DNA of 64,000 nucleotides from assembly GCA_046080845.1 (NCBI GenBank), contig JBJTUU010000058.1:1-64000 (forward strand), read 5' to 3'. The notes beneath the pieces were generated by a model that made no database searches, was not told the DNA's origin, and worked only from the letters and a program-made list of their open reading frames with translations. This DNA is from MAG-120802 sp046080845. Lineage in GTDB: Bacteria; Actinomycetota; Actinomycetes; Nanopelagicales; Nanopelagicaceae. Shown one piece after another: positions 8,067 through 15,503 of the stretch; the first letter of the stretch is position 1, and every line of letters starts with the position of its first letter. Position numbers and translations under genes: made by a program.

Positions 8067-8765
8067 TCACCACGGAATGACTTCTTGGTCCTCCCAGAGC
8101 AATCCGGTGGTATCGCCGGCTTTGAATTCCCGAGTTGCTAACCAGATAGCGGTCGCAGCCCCCTCTGCTGCGCTGCGTGGCGCATCCGGACCGCCCATAT
8201 CGGTTCGGCTGTGGTTGGGACAGATCGCATCAACTAATAATCCGCGGGAACCATGACCGGTCTCATGTGCCAGATTTCTAACCAAAGCATTCACGCCAGC
8301 TTTAGAAATTCGATATGGCGCAAGCCCGCCAGCATTTCCAGGACCCGACATTCGACCTAAGCAGGCGGAAAAAATAATGATGCGACCCTTTCTTGCTTCC
8401 GCCATCTTCGCACCCACTGCATTCACTAAAGTGAAAGTGGAATTCAAATTAACATTCATTACGCGATTCCATTCAGCATCTGTCGAGCGTAATGTCTTTG
8501 CCATTTTCTCACTCATTACCCCGTGAGCTAGAACTAAAATCTCTGGCGTTCCATATTTGGAAAGCATGGATTCAGCGATCGACCTTGCCTGGCCTTGATT
8601 TTCAAGATCTGCAATCTCAAACTTTGCACCAATTTCGTTTGCAGTAGCTTCGGCGCGTTCCCGATTCTTTCCGATGATCACAACCGAATCGCCTCGTTGC
8701 GCCAGCGCGTTAGCGACTTCGCGACCCAAGCCGCGACTCCCGCCGGTGATAAATGCCATTGCCAT
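8067..8765 (-). CDS. SDR-family NAD(P)-dependent oxidoreductase
   Basis: 232 residues, a classical short-chain dehydrogenase: nucleotide loop TGGSRGLG (about 8-15), the conserved NxN segment (MNVNLNST), the catalytic Ser region (IIIFSACLG) and YRISK for Tyr and Lys. After the active site, CPNHSRTDMGG is the usual PG-type loop in altered form. The substrate is unknown. TACTCT lies 6 nt before the ATG, suggesting a leaderless transcript that may continue into gltB. A shattered second copy of its N-terminus lies at 9684-9784, on the other side of the divergent hydrolase gene. Confidence 0.85.
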   Translation of the reverse strand: MAMAFITGGSRGLGREVANALAQRGDSVVIIGKNRERAEATANEIGAKFEIADLENQGQARSIAESMLSKYGTPEILVLAHGVMSEKMAKTLRSTDAEWNRVMNVNLNSTFTLVNAVGAKMAEARKGRIIIFSACLGRMSGPGNAGGLAPYRISKAGVNALVRNLAHETGHGSRGLLVDAICPNHSRTDMGGPDAPRSAAEGAATAIWLATREFKAGDTTGLLWEDQEVIPW

Positions 8766-8771
8766 AGCGCG

Positions 8772-8777
8772 AGAGTA
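8772..8777 (-). promoter_or_regulatory. -10-like box of the SDR gene (leaderless)
   Basis: TACTCT on the minus strand with 6 nt to ATG 8765. It faces the divergent hydrolase promoter at 8810-8815, within a 57-nt gap. Confidence 0.4.
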
Positions 8778-8809
8778 GGTGAAGTATGTGAGTTTTGCTC
8801 ACTGAGTCG

Positions 8810-8815
8810 TAGGCT
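8810..8815 (+). promoter_or_regulatory. -10-like box of the hydrolase gene (leaderless)
   Basis: TAGGCT, 7 nt before ATG 8823. The same hexamer appears before argG (34175-34180) and the GH13 gene (44743-44748). Confidence 0.45.
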
Positions 8816-8822
8816 CTGCGGC

Positions 8823-9683
8823 ATGGCCCTACTTAAGCTGGCAGATGGCAGAGAATTTGAATATCTCGACAACGGAGTGAGACATGATCGTGCAATTCTT
8901 TTCTTACACGGCACCCCCGGAGATGCAACTGCTTGGCTCAGTTGGCTCAAAGAAATAACCGGAGTGGCAGCGATTGCGACTTCCCGGCCTGGATATGGAG
9001 AGTCTGAGCGAAATCCTGGCAGAACAGTTGCCAGCGACTTAGATAACCAGCGCCAAGTTCTTGATCATTTCGGAATTAAATCTTTCGTTGTAATTGGCTG
9101 GTCAGGCGGAGGTCCACACGCCCTCAATATGACTCGAGATCCAAGATGTAGAGCGGCATTCACATTGGCTGGGGTTGGTGAATACGGCAGGTCAGATTTG
9201 AACTTTCTCGAAGGTATGGGACCAGAAAATCATGACGAGTTTGGTGAAGCGCTAAAAGGTGAAAGTGCCATTACGGATTGGATGGAGCGAAACGCACCTG
9301 CTTTCAAGAATGTTACCGGCGAAGATCTCATTGCAGCATTTGGCGGATTGATTGGCGATGCTGACAAACGCGCACTTACCAAAGAAGTCGCGGAAGCAAA
9401 TGCAGCAACTATGCGAAGGGCTTTGCAGCGAAGTTATGCTGGTTGGATTGATGACGATCTCGCATTCGTTCGCGAACTAGGTTTCAAAATAGAAGAAATT
9501 GATAATCCTGTAATTATCTGGCAAGGCGATGATGACTTTATGGTTCCGAAAGCTCATAGCGAGTGGCTCGCAAAACATATCCCTGGATCAAAACTTAACT
9601 TTGTTCCTGGTCATGGCCATATCTCACTTGGCGAAGAGTTCCGACCTAAAATAATTGAAGAAGCGCTGAGCTTCTTAAAATAA
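8823..9683 (+). CDS. Alpha/beta-hydrolase fold protein
   Basis: 286 residues from ATG 8823; a longer frame upstream is rejected because it crosses the SDR gene and the -10-like box. HGTPGDATAW is the oxyanion-hole His-Gly loop, GWSGGG carries the nucleophile Ser, DDDFMVP holds the acid Asp and GHGHIS the catalytic His near the C-terminus. A helical cap separates strands 6 and 7. Enzymes like this include esterases, peptidases and haloperoxidase-like hydrolases; the substrate cannot be inferred. It stands alone on the plus strand between an intact SDR gene and an SDR remnant. Confidence 0.85.
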   Translation: MALLKLADGREFEYLDNGVRHDRAILFLHGTPGDATAWLSWLKEITGVAAIATSRPGYGESERNPGRTVASDLDNQRQVLDHFGIKSFVVIGWSGGGPHALNMTRDPRCRAAFTLAGVGEYGRSDLNFLEGMGPENHDEFGEALKGESAITDWMERNAPAFKNVTGEDLIAAFGGLIGDADKRALTKEVAEANAATMRRALQRSYAGWIDDDLAFVRELGFKIEEIDNPVIIWQGDDDFMVPKAHSEWLAKHIPGSKLNFVPGHGHISLGEEFRPKIIEEALSFLK

Positions 9684-9784
9684 TTAGAGCCCTTGCTCTG
9701 CTCTTATGCGATTGGCAACAATTACCGTGTGGCCACCTCTTTACCCAAGCCTCGACTTCCGCCGGTAACAAATGTGAGCGTCAT
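9684..9784 (-). pseudogene. N-terminal remnant of an SDR gene
   Basis: From ATG 9784 the minus strand reads MTLTFVTGGSRGLGKEVATR and then a stop. In another frame the next bases read HTVIVANRIRAEQGL and stop at 9684-9686. The first piece matches the start of the SDR at 8067-8765 (MAFITGGSRGLGREVANA), the second its next strand and helix (DSVVIIGKNRERAE), with roughly 24 nt deleted between them. All downstream catalytic parts are gone. It is therefore a decayed paralogue left between the hydrolase stop codon and the cobalamin operon. Confidence 0.75.
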
Positions 9785-9789
9785 GATGA

Positions 9790-11277
9790 TCAGTCTAGGT
9801 TAACGACATCAGATAGCGGTGACATCTCAGCATGGAGCCTGCAGGCGGCGCGAATTATCGGAACACTTAAAATTGCCCCCGTTCCCTCGCCAAGTCGAAG
9901 ATTTAAGTCGAGAATTGGTTTTAGATTCAAATTTTCTGCAGCAATTTTGCTTGCTGGCTCAGACGAGAGATGACCTAAAAGTATTGAATTTCTGACTTCA
10001 GGTTTGATAGCAACCGCAACAAGTGCGGAAGCGAGAGTTGTTACTCCATCCAAAATAACTGGAATGTTTAGGCTTGCAGACCTAACAATCAACCCAACCA
10101 TCGCAGCCAATTCAAAGCCTCCGAAATGACGGAGGATTTTCAGTGGGTCTTCCTTTGAAGATAATTTACCAATCTGGTCCGCTACAACTAGTAACTTTGA
10201 ATTAAAAACTTGGTCTGGAATGCCGGAACCTCTGCCTGTAACTTCTTCTGCCGTTGCTCCACAAAACACACCTATCAAGATCGCAGATGAAGTCGTGTTA
10301 CCTATTCCTACTTCGCCGATGCTGATGCTTCTTGAGCCTCCTGCAATTAGCCGTTCTGCAGTTTTGGCTCCGACTTCAAGCGCCTGGTTGAGCTGTGATT
10401 CAGACATAGCCTCTTTCTGACGAAAATCTAAAGTTCCAGATGAAATAGTTTCATTTCGCACATTAATTGAGTGAGTCCTCGAAACCGTCCCTAAATTAAT
10501 TACCTCAAGATAAACATCTGAATTTCGTGCAATTACTGAGACTGCCGCATTCCCGTCAACAATCAAATCTGCCATGCGAGCTGTTATTGATTGGGGCCAA
10601 GGAGTTACTGAATCATCGGCTGCTACTCCGTGATCTGCGACAAAGATTGCAGCCCCGGCGGGATCTATCTTCGGCGCTTCACCAGTTATGTTTGAGATTT
10701 GAATAGCCATTTCCTCAAGGCGACCTAGAGAATCTTTTGGCTTTGCGCGCCCATCAATATGTGACCGGATTTCAACGGCGACTTCGGGAAAATTTCTAAT
10801 TTTTTTACCTAATCCACGTTGCCATGCAGATTTTAATGAAATTTCATAATCAGAAAACGATTCTCTTATATCTTTTGAGGTAAACAAGAATTCCATACCA
10901 GCAGCTTGAGCAGCGAGTCGATCAATTTCGTTGTCACCTATATATAGAGCTTTTTCACAACTGATATTCATTTTTTCTAAAGCGACTTTGAGTGGCAGAG
11001 GAGAGGGCTTTTCTTCACCCACATCAAGACTTGAGACAAAAACTTCAAAATAATCAGCTATGCCACATTCCTCTAATCTATTTTTAATATCAGTTGAGTT
11101 AAAAACCTTGGAATTAGAAACTACGCCTAGTCGAAATTTTCCCGTTAGAGCACGAAGTAATTCGGCAACACCAGGCAGGAGTGACGCTCTGGATTTATCA
11201 GAATCATAAAATCTCTGTTCAACGAGTGTATTTCCCACATCAAAGAGAATGGCGTCAAATTCAACTAAATTATCCAT
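9790..11277 (-). CDS. cobT: HAD-like domain fused to nicotinate-nucleotide--dimethylbenzimidazole phosphoribosyltransferase (CobT)
   Basis: 495 residues, about 140 more than CobT alone. Residues 5-150 form a HAD domain: DVGNT (13-17), VVSNSK with Ser54, EEKPSP with Lys90 and IGDNEID (113-119). Residues about 165-495 are CobT: KPKDSLGRLEEMA, VADHGVAAD, GEVGIGNTTS (321-330) and LRLGEGTGA, whose Glu464 should be the catalytic base. CobT makes alpha-ribazole 5'-phosphate from dimethylbenzimidazole and nicotinate mononucleotide. The usual next step is dephosphorylation by CobC, not seen here, so the HAD part may do it; this is inference, and the general-acid Asp of typical HAD phosphatases (two residues after D13) is a Gly. 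Its start overlaps cobS by 13 nt. Confidence 0.9.
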   Translation of the reverse strand: MDNLVEFDAILFDVGNTLVEQRFYDSDKSRASLLPGVAELLRALTGKFRLGVVSNSKVFNSTDIKNRLEECGIADYFEVFVSSLDVGEEKPSPLPLKVALEKMNISCEKALYIGDNEIDRLAAQAAGMEFLFTSKDIRESFSDYEISLKSAWQRGLGKKIRNFPEVAVEIRSHIDGRAKPKDSLGRLEEMAIQISNITGEAPKIDPAGAAIFVADHGVAADDSVTPWPQSITARMADLIVDGNAAVSVIARNSDVYLEVINLGTVSRTHSINVRNETISSGTLDFRQKEAMSESQLNQALEVGAKTAERLIAGGSRSISIGEVGIGNTTSSAILIGVFCGATAEEVTGRGSGIPDQVFNSKLLVVADQIGKLSSKEDPLKILRHFGGFELAAMVGLIVRSASLNIPVILDGVTTLASALVAVAIKPEVRNSILLGHLSSEPASKIAAENLNLKPILDLNLRLGEGTGAILSVPIIRAACRLHAEMSPLSDVVNLD

Positions 11278-12023
11278 GGAATCTTTCCAACTATCCCAAA
11301 CTGTGCCACGAAGAAGACAAGAATCATCGTTTCACTAATTTGTTCCCCTGCTCCAAATGCATCGCCCACCATTCCGCCAATTTTTCGAATAACCCAGAGT
11401 GCGAATATTGATAGAGTCAAAAGGAGAATTACGCTCAGTAGAAGAAAATTTAATCCCATAATCGGCGCAATAAGTAAAACGGTTATCAGCGATCCAACAA
11501 GTGGCTCCCTCGCTCCAATTTCTCGAGAGACGCTTGCGCCCATTCCATCATGACCAGATGTCGCCGGAATTAGCATTAGAAAAATTGGAACCACTCTTGA
11601 GAGGGTGTGTAGAACAATTAGTGTAAATAGACCATCGCGCGGTGAAAGCGCCGATAAAAGGCAGACTTGCAGAATTAGCTGGAGTGAGATTGCGGCTACT
11701 CCATAGGTTCCATGGCGTGAATCTTTGAGAATCTTCAACCTCTCTTCTCGATTCCAGCCGCCAATTAATCCATCACAAATATCTGCTAGCCCGTCTAAAT
11801 GAAAGGCCCCTGTGATTGCTACTGTAACTAAAATTGAGATAGATGCAGAAACAAGTGGCGGCAGAATCGCGGAAGATAAGTAAAAAACTAAGCCACCAAT
11901 TAGACCAATGAACGCTCCTATTAACGGAAATAACGCAGCGCTTCTTCTCAAACTTATCTGGGGTCCGTGATTGATTGGAATTCGTGTTAAGAAAGCGAGT
12001 GCAACTTTCAGGTCATTTAACAT
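11265..12023 (-). CDS. cobS: Adenosylcobinamide-GDP ribazoletransferase
   Basis: 252 residues, an integral membrane enzyme with about six hydrophobic segments. FHLDGLADICDGLIGG (74-89) is the acidic, metal-binding signature of CobS. It joins adenosylcobinamide-GDP to alpha-ribazole (or its phosphate), the last assembly step of adenosylcobalamin. It overlaps cobU upstream by 11 nt and cobT downstream by 13 nt, so the three proteins are translationally coupled. Confidence 0.95.
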   Translation of the reverse strand: MLNDLKVALAFLTRIPINHGPQISLRRSAALFPLIGAFIGLIGGLVFYLSSAILPPLVSASISILVTVAITGAFHLDGLADICDGLIGGWNREERLKILKDSRHGTYGVAAISLQLILQVCLLSALSPRDGLFTLIVLHTLSRVVPIFLMLIPATSGHDGMGASVSREIGAREPLVGSLITVLLIAPIMGLNFLLLSVILLLTLSIFALWVIRKIGGMVGDAFGAGEQISETMILVFFVAQFGIVGKIPWII

Positions 12024-12534
12024 CAGTTATTCCTTTTAGAACCAGCGGTATTCCAAATTTCATGATCACTACTTGATCACAAACTTTTGCAAAAGCGACA
12101 TTCATCTGTCCCGAAAGATCTCTGAACTTTCTGGAAATTGGGTGCATTGGCACAATGCCTTCACCTGTTTCATTTGTAACAAAAACTACAGCGGTGTTGA
12201 TAGACCTGCCAGCTTCGATAACATCTTCAAAATCTGGTTCGATGTTTTCCAACATCAGATTTGAAAGCCAGAGCGTTAAACAATCCACTATCACTATGTC
12301 GTAATCGCTAGCTTGGGACAGAACTTTTGCCAGTTCCCGCGGTTCTTCGATTAAATCGTATTCGCTGCGACGTTCATCTTTATGTTTTGCTATTCGTTGC
12401 TCCATCTCATCATCAACCGCTTCAGCTGTTGCTACGAATAAGGCACGTTTACCAGAGTCAATTGCGCTATTTCCAAGTGAGAGGGCGTATGAGCTCTTGC
12501 CACTTCTAGCGCCGCCTCCAATGAGAGTTAACAT
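12013..12534 (-). CDS. cobU: Bifunctional adenosylcobinamide kinase / adenosylcobinamide-phosphate guanylyltransferase
   Basis: 173 residues, typical length. The P-loop GGARSGKS is at residues 7-14; EEPRELAKVL, DCLTLWLSN and VTNETGEGIVPMHP are conserved CobU/CobP segments, the last near the GTP site. The enzyme phosphorylates adenosylcobinamide and then activates it with GMP, the entry step of cobinamide salvage. Its ATG overlaps the stop of the upstream ABC ATPase by 1 nt (TAATG). Confidence 0.95.
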   Translation of the reverse strand: MLTLIGGGARSGKSSYALSLGNSAIDSGKRALFVATAEAVDDEMEQRIAKHKDERRSEYDLIEEPRELAKVLSQASDYDIVIVDCLTLWLSNLMLENIEPDFEDVIEAGRSINTAVVFVTNETGEGIVPMHPISRKFRDLSGQMNVAFAKVCDQVVIMKFGIPLVLKGITDVK

Positions 12535-13298
12535 TAAATCTCTTCGATTCGCATCTTATTTGCGACTATTACTGTGTGGCCGTCTTCAAGTGTATGGACG
12601 CTTATTCCATGATCAAAGGCGCTTTTCAGTTCTTCGGAGTGAATCACCGATGAGGAATTTCCATCAAGCAGGACTATACCTTCGCGCATCAAAATGATTC
12701 GTTCTGCGTACATCGCGCCCAGGGTTATGTCGTGCATCGTGGATAGAACTGTTATTCCCTCCTTTTTCAGTAATTCAATCTGATTCAATGTTGCAATTTG
12801 ATGATGGAGGTCTAGCGCGCTGGTCGGTTCATCCATGAGAATTATTTGGGGCTCTTGAACAATGGCTCTCGCTATCAAGACGCGTTGCAACTCTCCACCA
12901 GAAATTCGTGTTACCTGTTGATCCTGTAGGCCAATTAGTTGCATCGCCTCTAAAGTCGAATATACCCGCGCTTTTCCTTCGCGTCGCTCTCTTCCCCAGC
13001 CATCTCTCTTTGCTCGGCCGAGCGTCACATATTCCCGAACAGTCATTCCGAGTGGAACCTGCGGTCTTTGCGGAACATAAGCGATATTTCTTTTCAAATC
13101 TCTAAACGCTTCAATCTCGCCAAATTTAATTGAACCCGAATATGGATTCATTCCCAACAAAGATGTGAGAAGTGTTGTCTTTCCTGCGCCATTAGGACCA
13201 ATGATTGATGTCCAAGTGCCTGTCGGGATTTCAAGTGAAATCGAATCTAGAACAGTTTTATCGCCGTAACTTACTGAGAGGTTCTCAACTTTAATCAT
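12534..13298 (-). CDS. ABC transporter ATP-binding protein, B12/iron-complex type (BtuD-like)
   Basis: 254 residues. Walker A GPNGAGKTT (34-42), Q-loop VPQRPQVP, signature ISGGELQRVLIAR, Walker B IILMDEPTSALD and the switch His in TMHDITLG are all present. The family covers vitamin B12, haem and ferric siderophore importers. The cobalamin riboswitch upstream and the salvage genes downstream point to B12 or cobinamide. It overlaps the permease gene by 4 nt (ATGA) and cobU by 1 nt. Confidence 0.9.
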   Translation of the reverse strand: MIKVENLSVSYGDKTVLDSISLEIPTGTWTSIIGPNGAGKTTLLTSLLGMNPYSGSIKFGEIEAFRDLKRNIAYVPQRPQVPLGMTVREYVTLGRAKRDGWGRERREGKARVYSTLEAMQLIGLQDQQVTRISGGELQRVLIARAIVQEPQIILMDEPTSALDLHHQIATLNQIELLKKEGITVLSTMHDITLGAMYAERIILMREGIVLLDGNSSSVIHSEELKSAFDHGISVHTLEDGHTVIVANKMRIEEI

Positions 13299-14308
13299 TG
13301 ATTTTTACTCCTAGTTCTAAGTATAAAAAGGAAGAATGGCGCGCCAATAAAAGCCGTGATAACTCCGATTGGTATTTCAGCAGGAGAAATAAGTGTTCGA
13401 GCTCCTAGATCCGCCAGAACTAGAAAAGCGGCTCCAAAGAGTGCGATCGCCAATAGCGCTCTATTGGTAGCTTTCTTAGTTAAACGCTTAATGATGTGTG
13501 GGACAACAATTCCAACAAATCCAATCAATCCACTAACCGATACCGCCGTCGCTGTTGCAAGTGTCGCAGCACATACCGCAATGATTCGAATTCTGTTTGG
13601 AGAGACTCCGAGCGAAAAAGCTTCTTCGTCACTCAACATAAGGGCATCTAAAATTTTTGAAACACTAAATAGTATGCCTAGGGCAATAAAAATGTAGAGC
13701 GCAGCCCATCGAACGCTCGACCAATCAGCAACTGTAAGTTCGCCCAGAATCCACGAATAAACCGGCCTTAAAACATCGCTATTTCGCTGTTGTAAGAATG
13801 TTTGGACTGCGGTCGCAAACGATCCAATTGCAATTCCAGAGAGTAAAAGTGAACCAGGATCTGAGTAAAGCCTGCCCGCAACTAAGAAGGTTGCGATAAC
13901 CGCCAGGATGCCACCGATAAATGCAAAGATTGGAAGTGATGGATAGAAATCTGCTCTTGCCACAGTAATTGCGATAGTGGCGCCGAGTCCAGCACCTGCC
14001 GCGGCGCCGAGAAGATATGGATCAGCTAGTGGGTTGCGAAAAACTGTTTGGTAAACCGCACCGCTCGTTGCTAGCGCTGCGCCAACCAATGCTGCTAGCG
14101 CAACTCTCGGAAACCTTATTTCAATTAGCAACGAGCGTTCTTGGTCGCTCAAAGTTGTTTCACGTCCTAAAAGTGTATGAATTATTTCAATTGTTTTTAT
14201 TTGGACTGGTCCAATTGTTATTGCAACGGCACAAACAATAAGAAGGAAGATTCCTGCCATTAAAGTCCATTGCCAACGCCAAATTGGCTTTAATTGAATT
14301 TCGCTCAT
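13295..14308 (-). CDS. FecCD-family ABC permease, probably for B12/cobinamide (BtuC-like)
   Basis: 337 residues with about ten membrane segments. RNPLADPYLLGAAAGAGLGA (about 90-110) and SGLIGFVGIVVPHI near the C-terminal half are the FecCD/BtuC signatures; the latter precedes the loop that contacts the ATPase. It starts 4 nt inside the binding-protein gene and ends 4 nt inside the ATPase gene. Substrate assignment rests on the riboswitch and neighbours. Confidence 0.9.
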   Translation of the reverse strand: MSEIQLKPIWRWQWTLMAGIFLLIVCAVAITIGPVQIKTIEIIHTLLGRETTLSDQERSLLIEIRFPRVALAALVGAALATSGAVYQTVFRNPLADPYLLGAAAGAGLGATIAITVARADFYPSLPIFAFIGGILAVIATFLVAGRLYSDPGSLLLSGIAIGSFATAVQTFLQQRNSDVLRPVYSWILGELTVADWSSVRWAALYIFIALGILFSVSKILDALMLSDEEAFSLGVSPNRIRIIAVCAATLATATAVSVSGLIGFVGIVVPHIIKRLTKKATNRALLAIALFGAAFLVLADLGARTLISPAEIPIGVITAFIGAPFFLFILRTRSKNQ

Positions 14309-15216
14309 TTAATTGATTTCGCTACCAATTCATAGAAATCAACTATGCGTGGGCCCCAGCGCGACGGGATATCGGCTGGAAGTTCAATTATGCGCCCATT
14401 TTTTACCGCGGAAATTGACTGCCAACCGGGTCTCGCCTTGACTGTAGAAATACTTTCACCGTATTGGGCATCGGCCAAAAAGATAATTTCCGGATTACTT
14501 TGAATCAAGTACTCAGCGCTAAGTTGCGGATATCCAGATGAATCAGCGCCGCTAGCGGCATCAGCCACGTTTATTAAGCCTAAATCTCGATAAACATTTC
14601 CGATGAAGGTTTTTGAAGTCGCTGTATATAAGGTGTTGTCTAGCTCGTGGAAGAAACTCTGAGTCTTAATTCTCTTACTTGTCTTAATTACTTTAGCAAT
14701 TCGCTTCTTCATAGTTTGGATTAGTTTTCTTGCCTTTGCTTGCTGATCTACTGCCTTACCGATTTCAGTAATTTCGCTGTAAACATCGCTGAGATTTCGA
14801 GCAGCCGCTTCCATCATCACCGGAATCCCTAAATTTGTCAGCGACTTATGGATAGCATCGGATTTCGTGGAGTCTTTATTCAAGATCACAAAATCAGGAT
14901 TAAGCGCCACGATTGCTTCCAAGTTCGGTGCAAATCCACTCAACGCGCTAGTGGGCACATTTGCTGGATAGTTTGAATTGTCATCAACAGCAAGTACTTG
15001 TGGACCGGCTTTAATGGCAAAAAGAATTTCAGTTGCTGATGGAGAGAGTGAAATTATCCGGAGAGGTTTAGCTGGAAGTTTCGTAGCAAAACCAGCGGAA
15101 ACGATATCAAGTGGATACTTTGTTTGATTTTCTCTAGCGACAGCGCTAGCTGAGCTCGAAAAAAGTATGGACAGGGCCAGAACTGCGACGCCAAACTTAC
15201 TTGTGCGCCTAAACAT
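14305..15216 (-). CDS. Periplasmic-type B12/corrinoid-binding protein of an ABC importer (BtuF-like)
   Basis: 303 residues with a signal peptide (MFRRTSKFGVAVLALSILF, cut near ASA). No lipobox Cys is evident, which is unusual for a Gram-positive binding protein that must stay at the membrane. RIISLSPSATEILFAI and NLEAIVALNPDFVIL are typical of class III (BtuF/FhuD-like) binding proteins. It is the first gene after the cobalamin riboswitch. GGGGGAG lies 5 nt before the ATG and is part of the riboswitch-controlled hairpin. Confidence 0.88.
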   Translation of the reverse strand: MFRRTSKFGVAVLALSILFSSSASAVARENQTKYPLDIVSAGFATKLPAKPLRIISLSPSATEILFAIKAGPQVLAVDDNSNYPANVPTSALSGFAPNLEAIVALNPDFVILNKDSTKSDAIHKSLTNLGIPVMMEAAARNLSDVYSEITEIGKAVDQQAKARKLIQTMKKRIAKVIKTSKRIKTQSFFHELDNTLYTATSKTFIGNVYRDLGLINVADAASGADSSGYPQLSAEYLIQSNPEIIFLADAQYGESISTVKARPGWQSISAVKNGRIIELPADIPSRWGPRIVDFYELVAKSIK

Positions 15217-15221
15217 AAAAA

Positions 15222-15253
15222 CTCCCCCAAACTTTGTTGAGGGAGAAAGGGGG
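15222..15253 (-). promoter_or_regulatory. Expression platform of the cobalamin riboswitch (hairpin over the Shine-Dalgarno)
   Basis: On the minus strand CTCCC (15245-15241) pairs with GGGAG (15226-15222), helped by inner TTG/CAA pairs, and CCCCC (15253-15249) is an alternative partner for GGGGG. The GGGGGAG strand is also the ribosome binding site of btuF, and TTTTT follows directly before the ATG. The hairpin could therefore block translation, terminate transcription, or both. Confidence 0.6.
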
Positions 15254-15274
15254 CTTTCGTTAACTGCCGGAAAG

Positions 15275-15425
15275 ACCCGACCTTCCTCCGAGATCGGTTA
15301 CTTCGGCGTCTGCGCTAGGCGACCTGGCTTAGATCATTTAGATCTTCACAGTTGCGGGAACAGCGCCGGGATCAAACCGGACTTCGCTAAACGCAACGCC
15401 CCTGCCTTTGACGGTGGTCGAAAGC
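15275..15425 (-). promoter_or_regulatory. Cobalamin (B12) riboswitch
   Basis: The minus strand has the B12 box AGCCAGGTCGCCTAGCGC (15329-15312), and upstream the conserved core GCTGTTCCCGCAACTGTGA (about 15367-15347) after GTCCGGTTTGATCCCGG. These are the diagnostic blocks of the family in the right order and spacing. Ends are approximate. Binding of cobalamin would shut off the uptake and salvage operon that begins at 15216. Confidence 0.92.
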
Positions 15426-15450
15426 AGTGGCGCGAGCGTAGCACGCACCT

Positions 15451-15491
15451 AAATAAAAGCAGCCAGCCCCCGCAGAGTGGCGAGGGCTGGC
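15451..15491 (-). terminator. Rho-independent terminator of pstS
   Basis: Stem GCCAGCCC (15491-15484) with GGGCTGGC (15469-15462), 8 bp, around a 14-nt loop, followed on the minus strand by TGCTTTTATTT. It begins about 12 nt after the pstS stop codon and isolates the phosphate operon from the B12 operon. Confidence 0.85.
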
Positions 15492-15503
15492 TTGGAATTG
15501 TTA

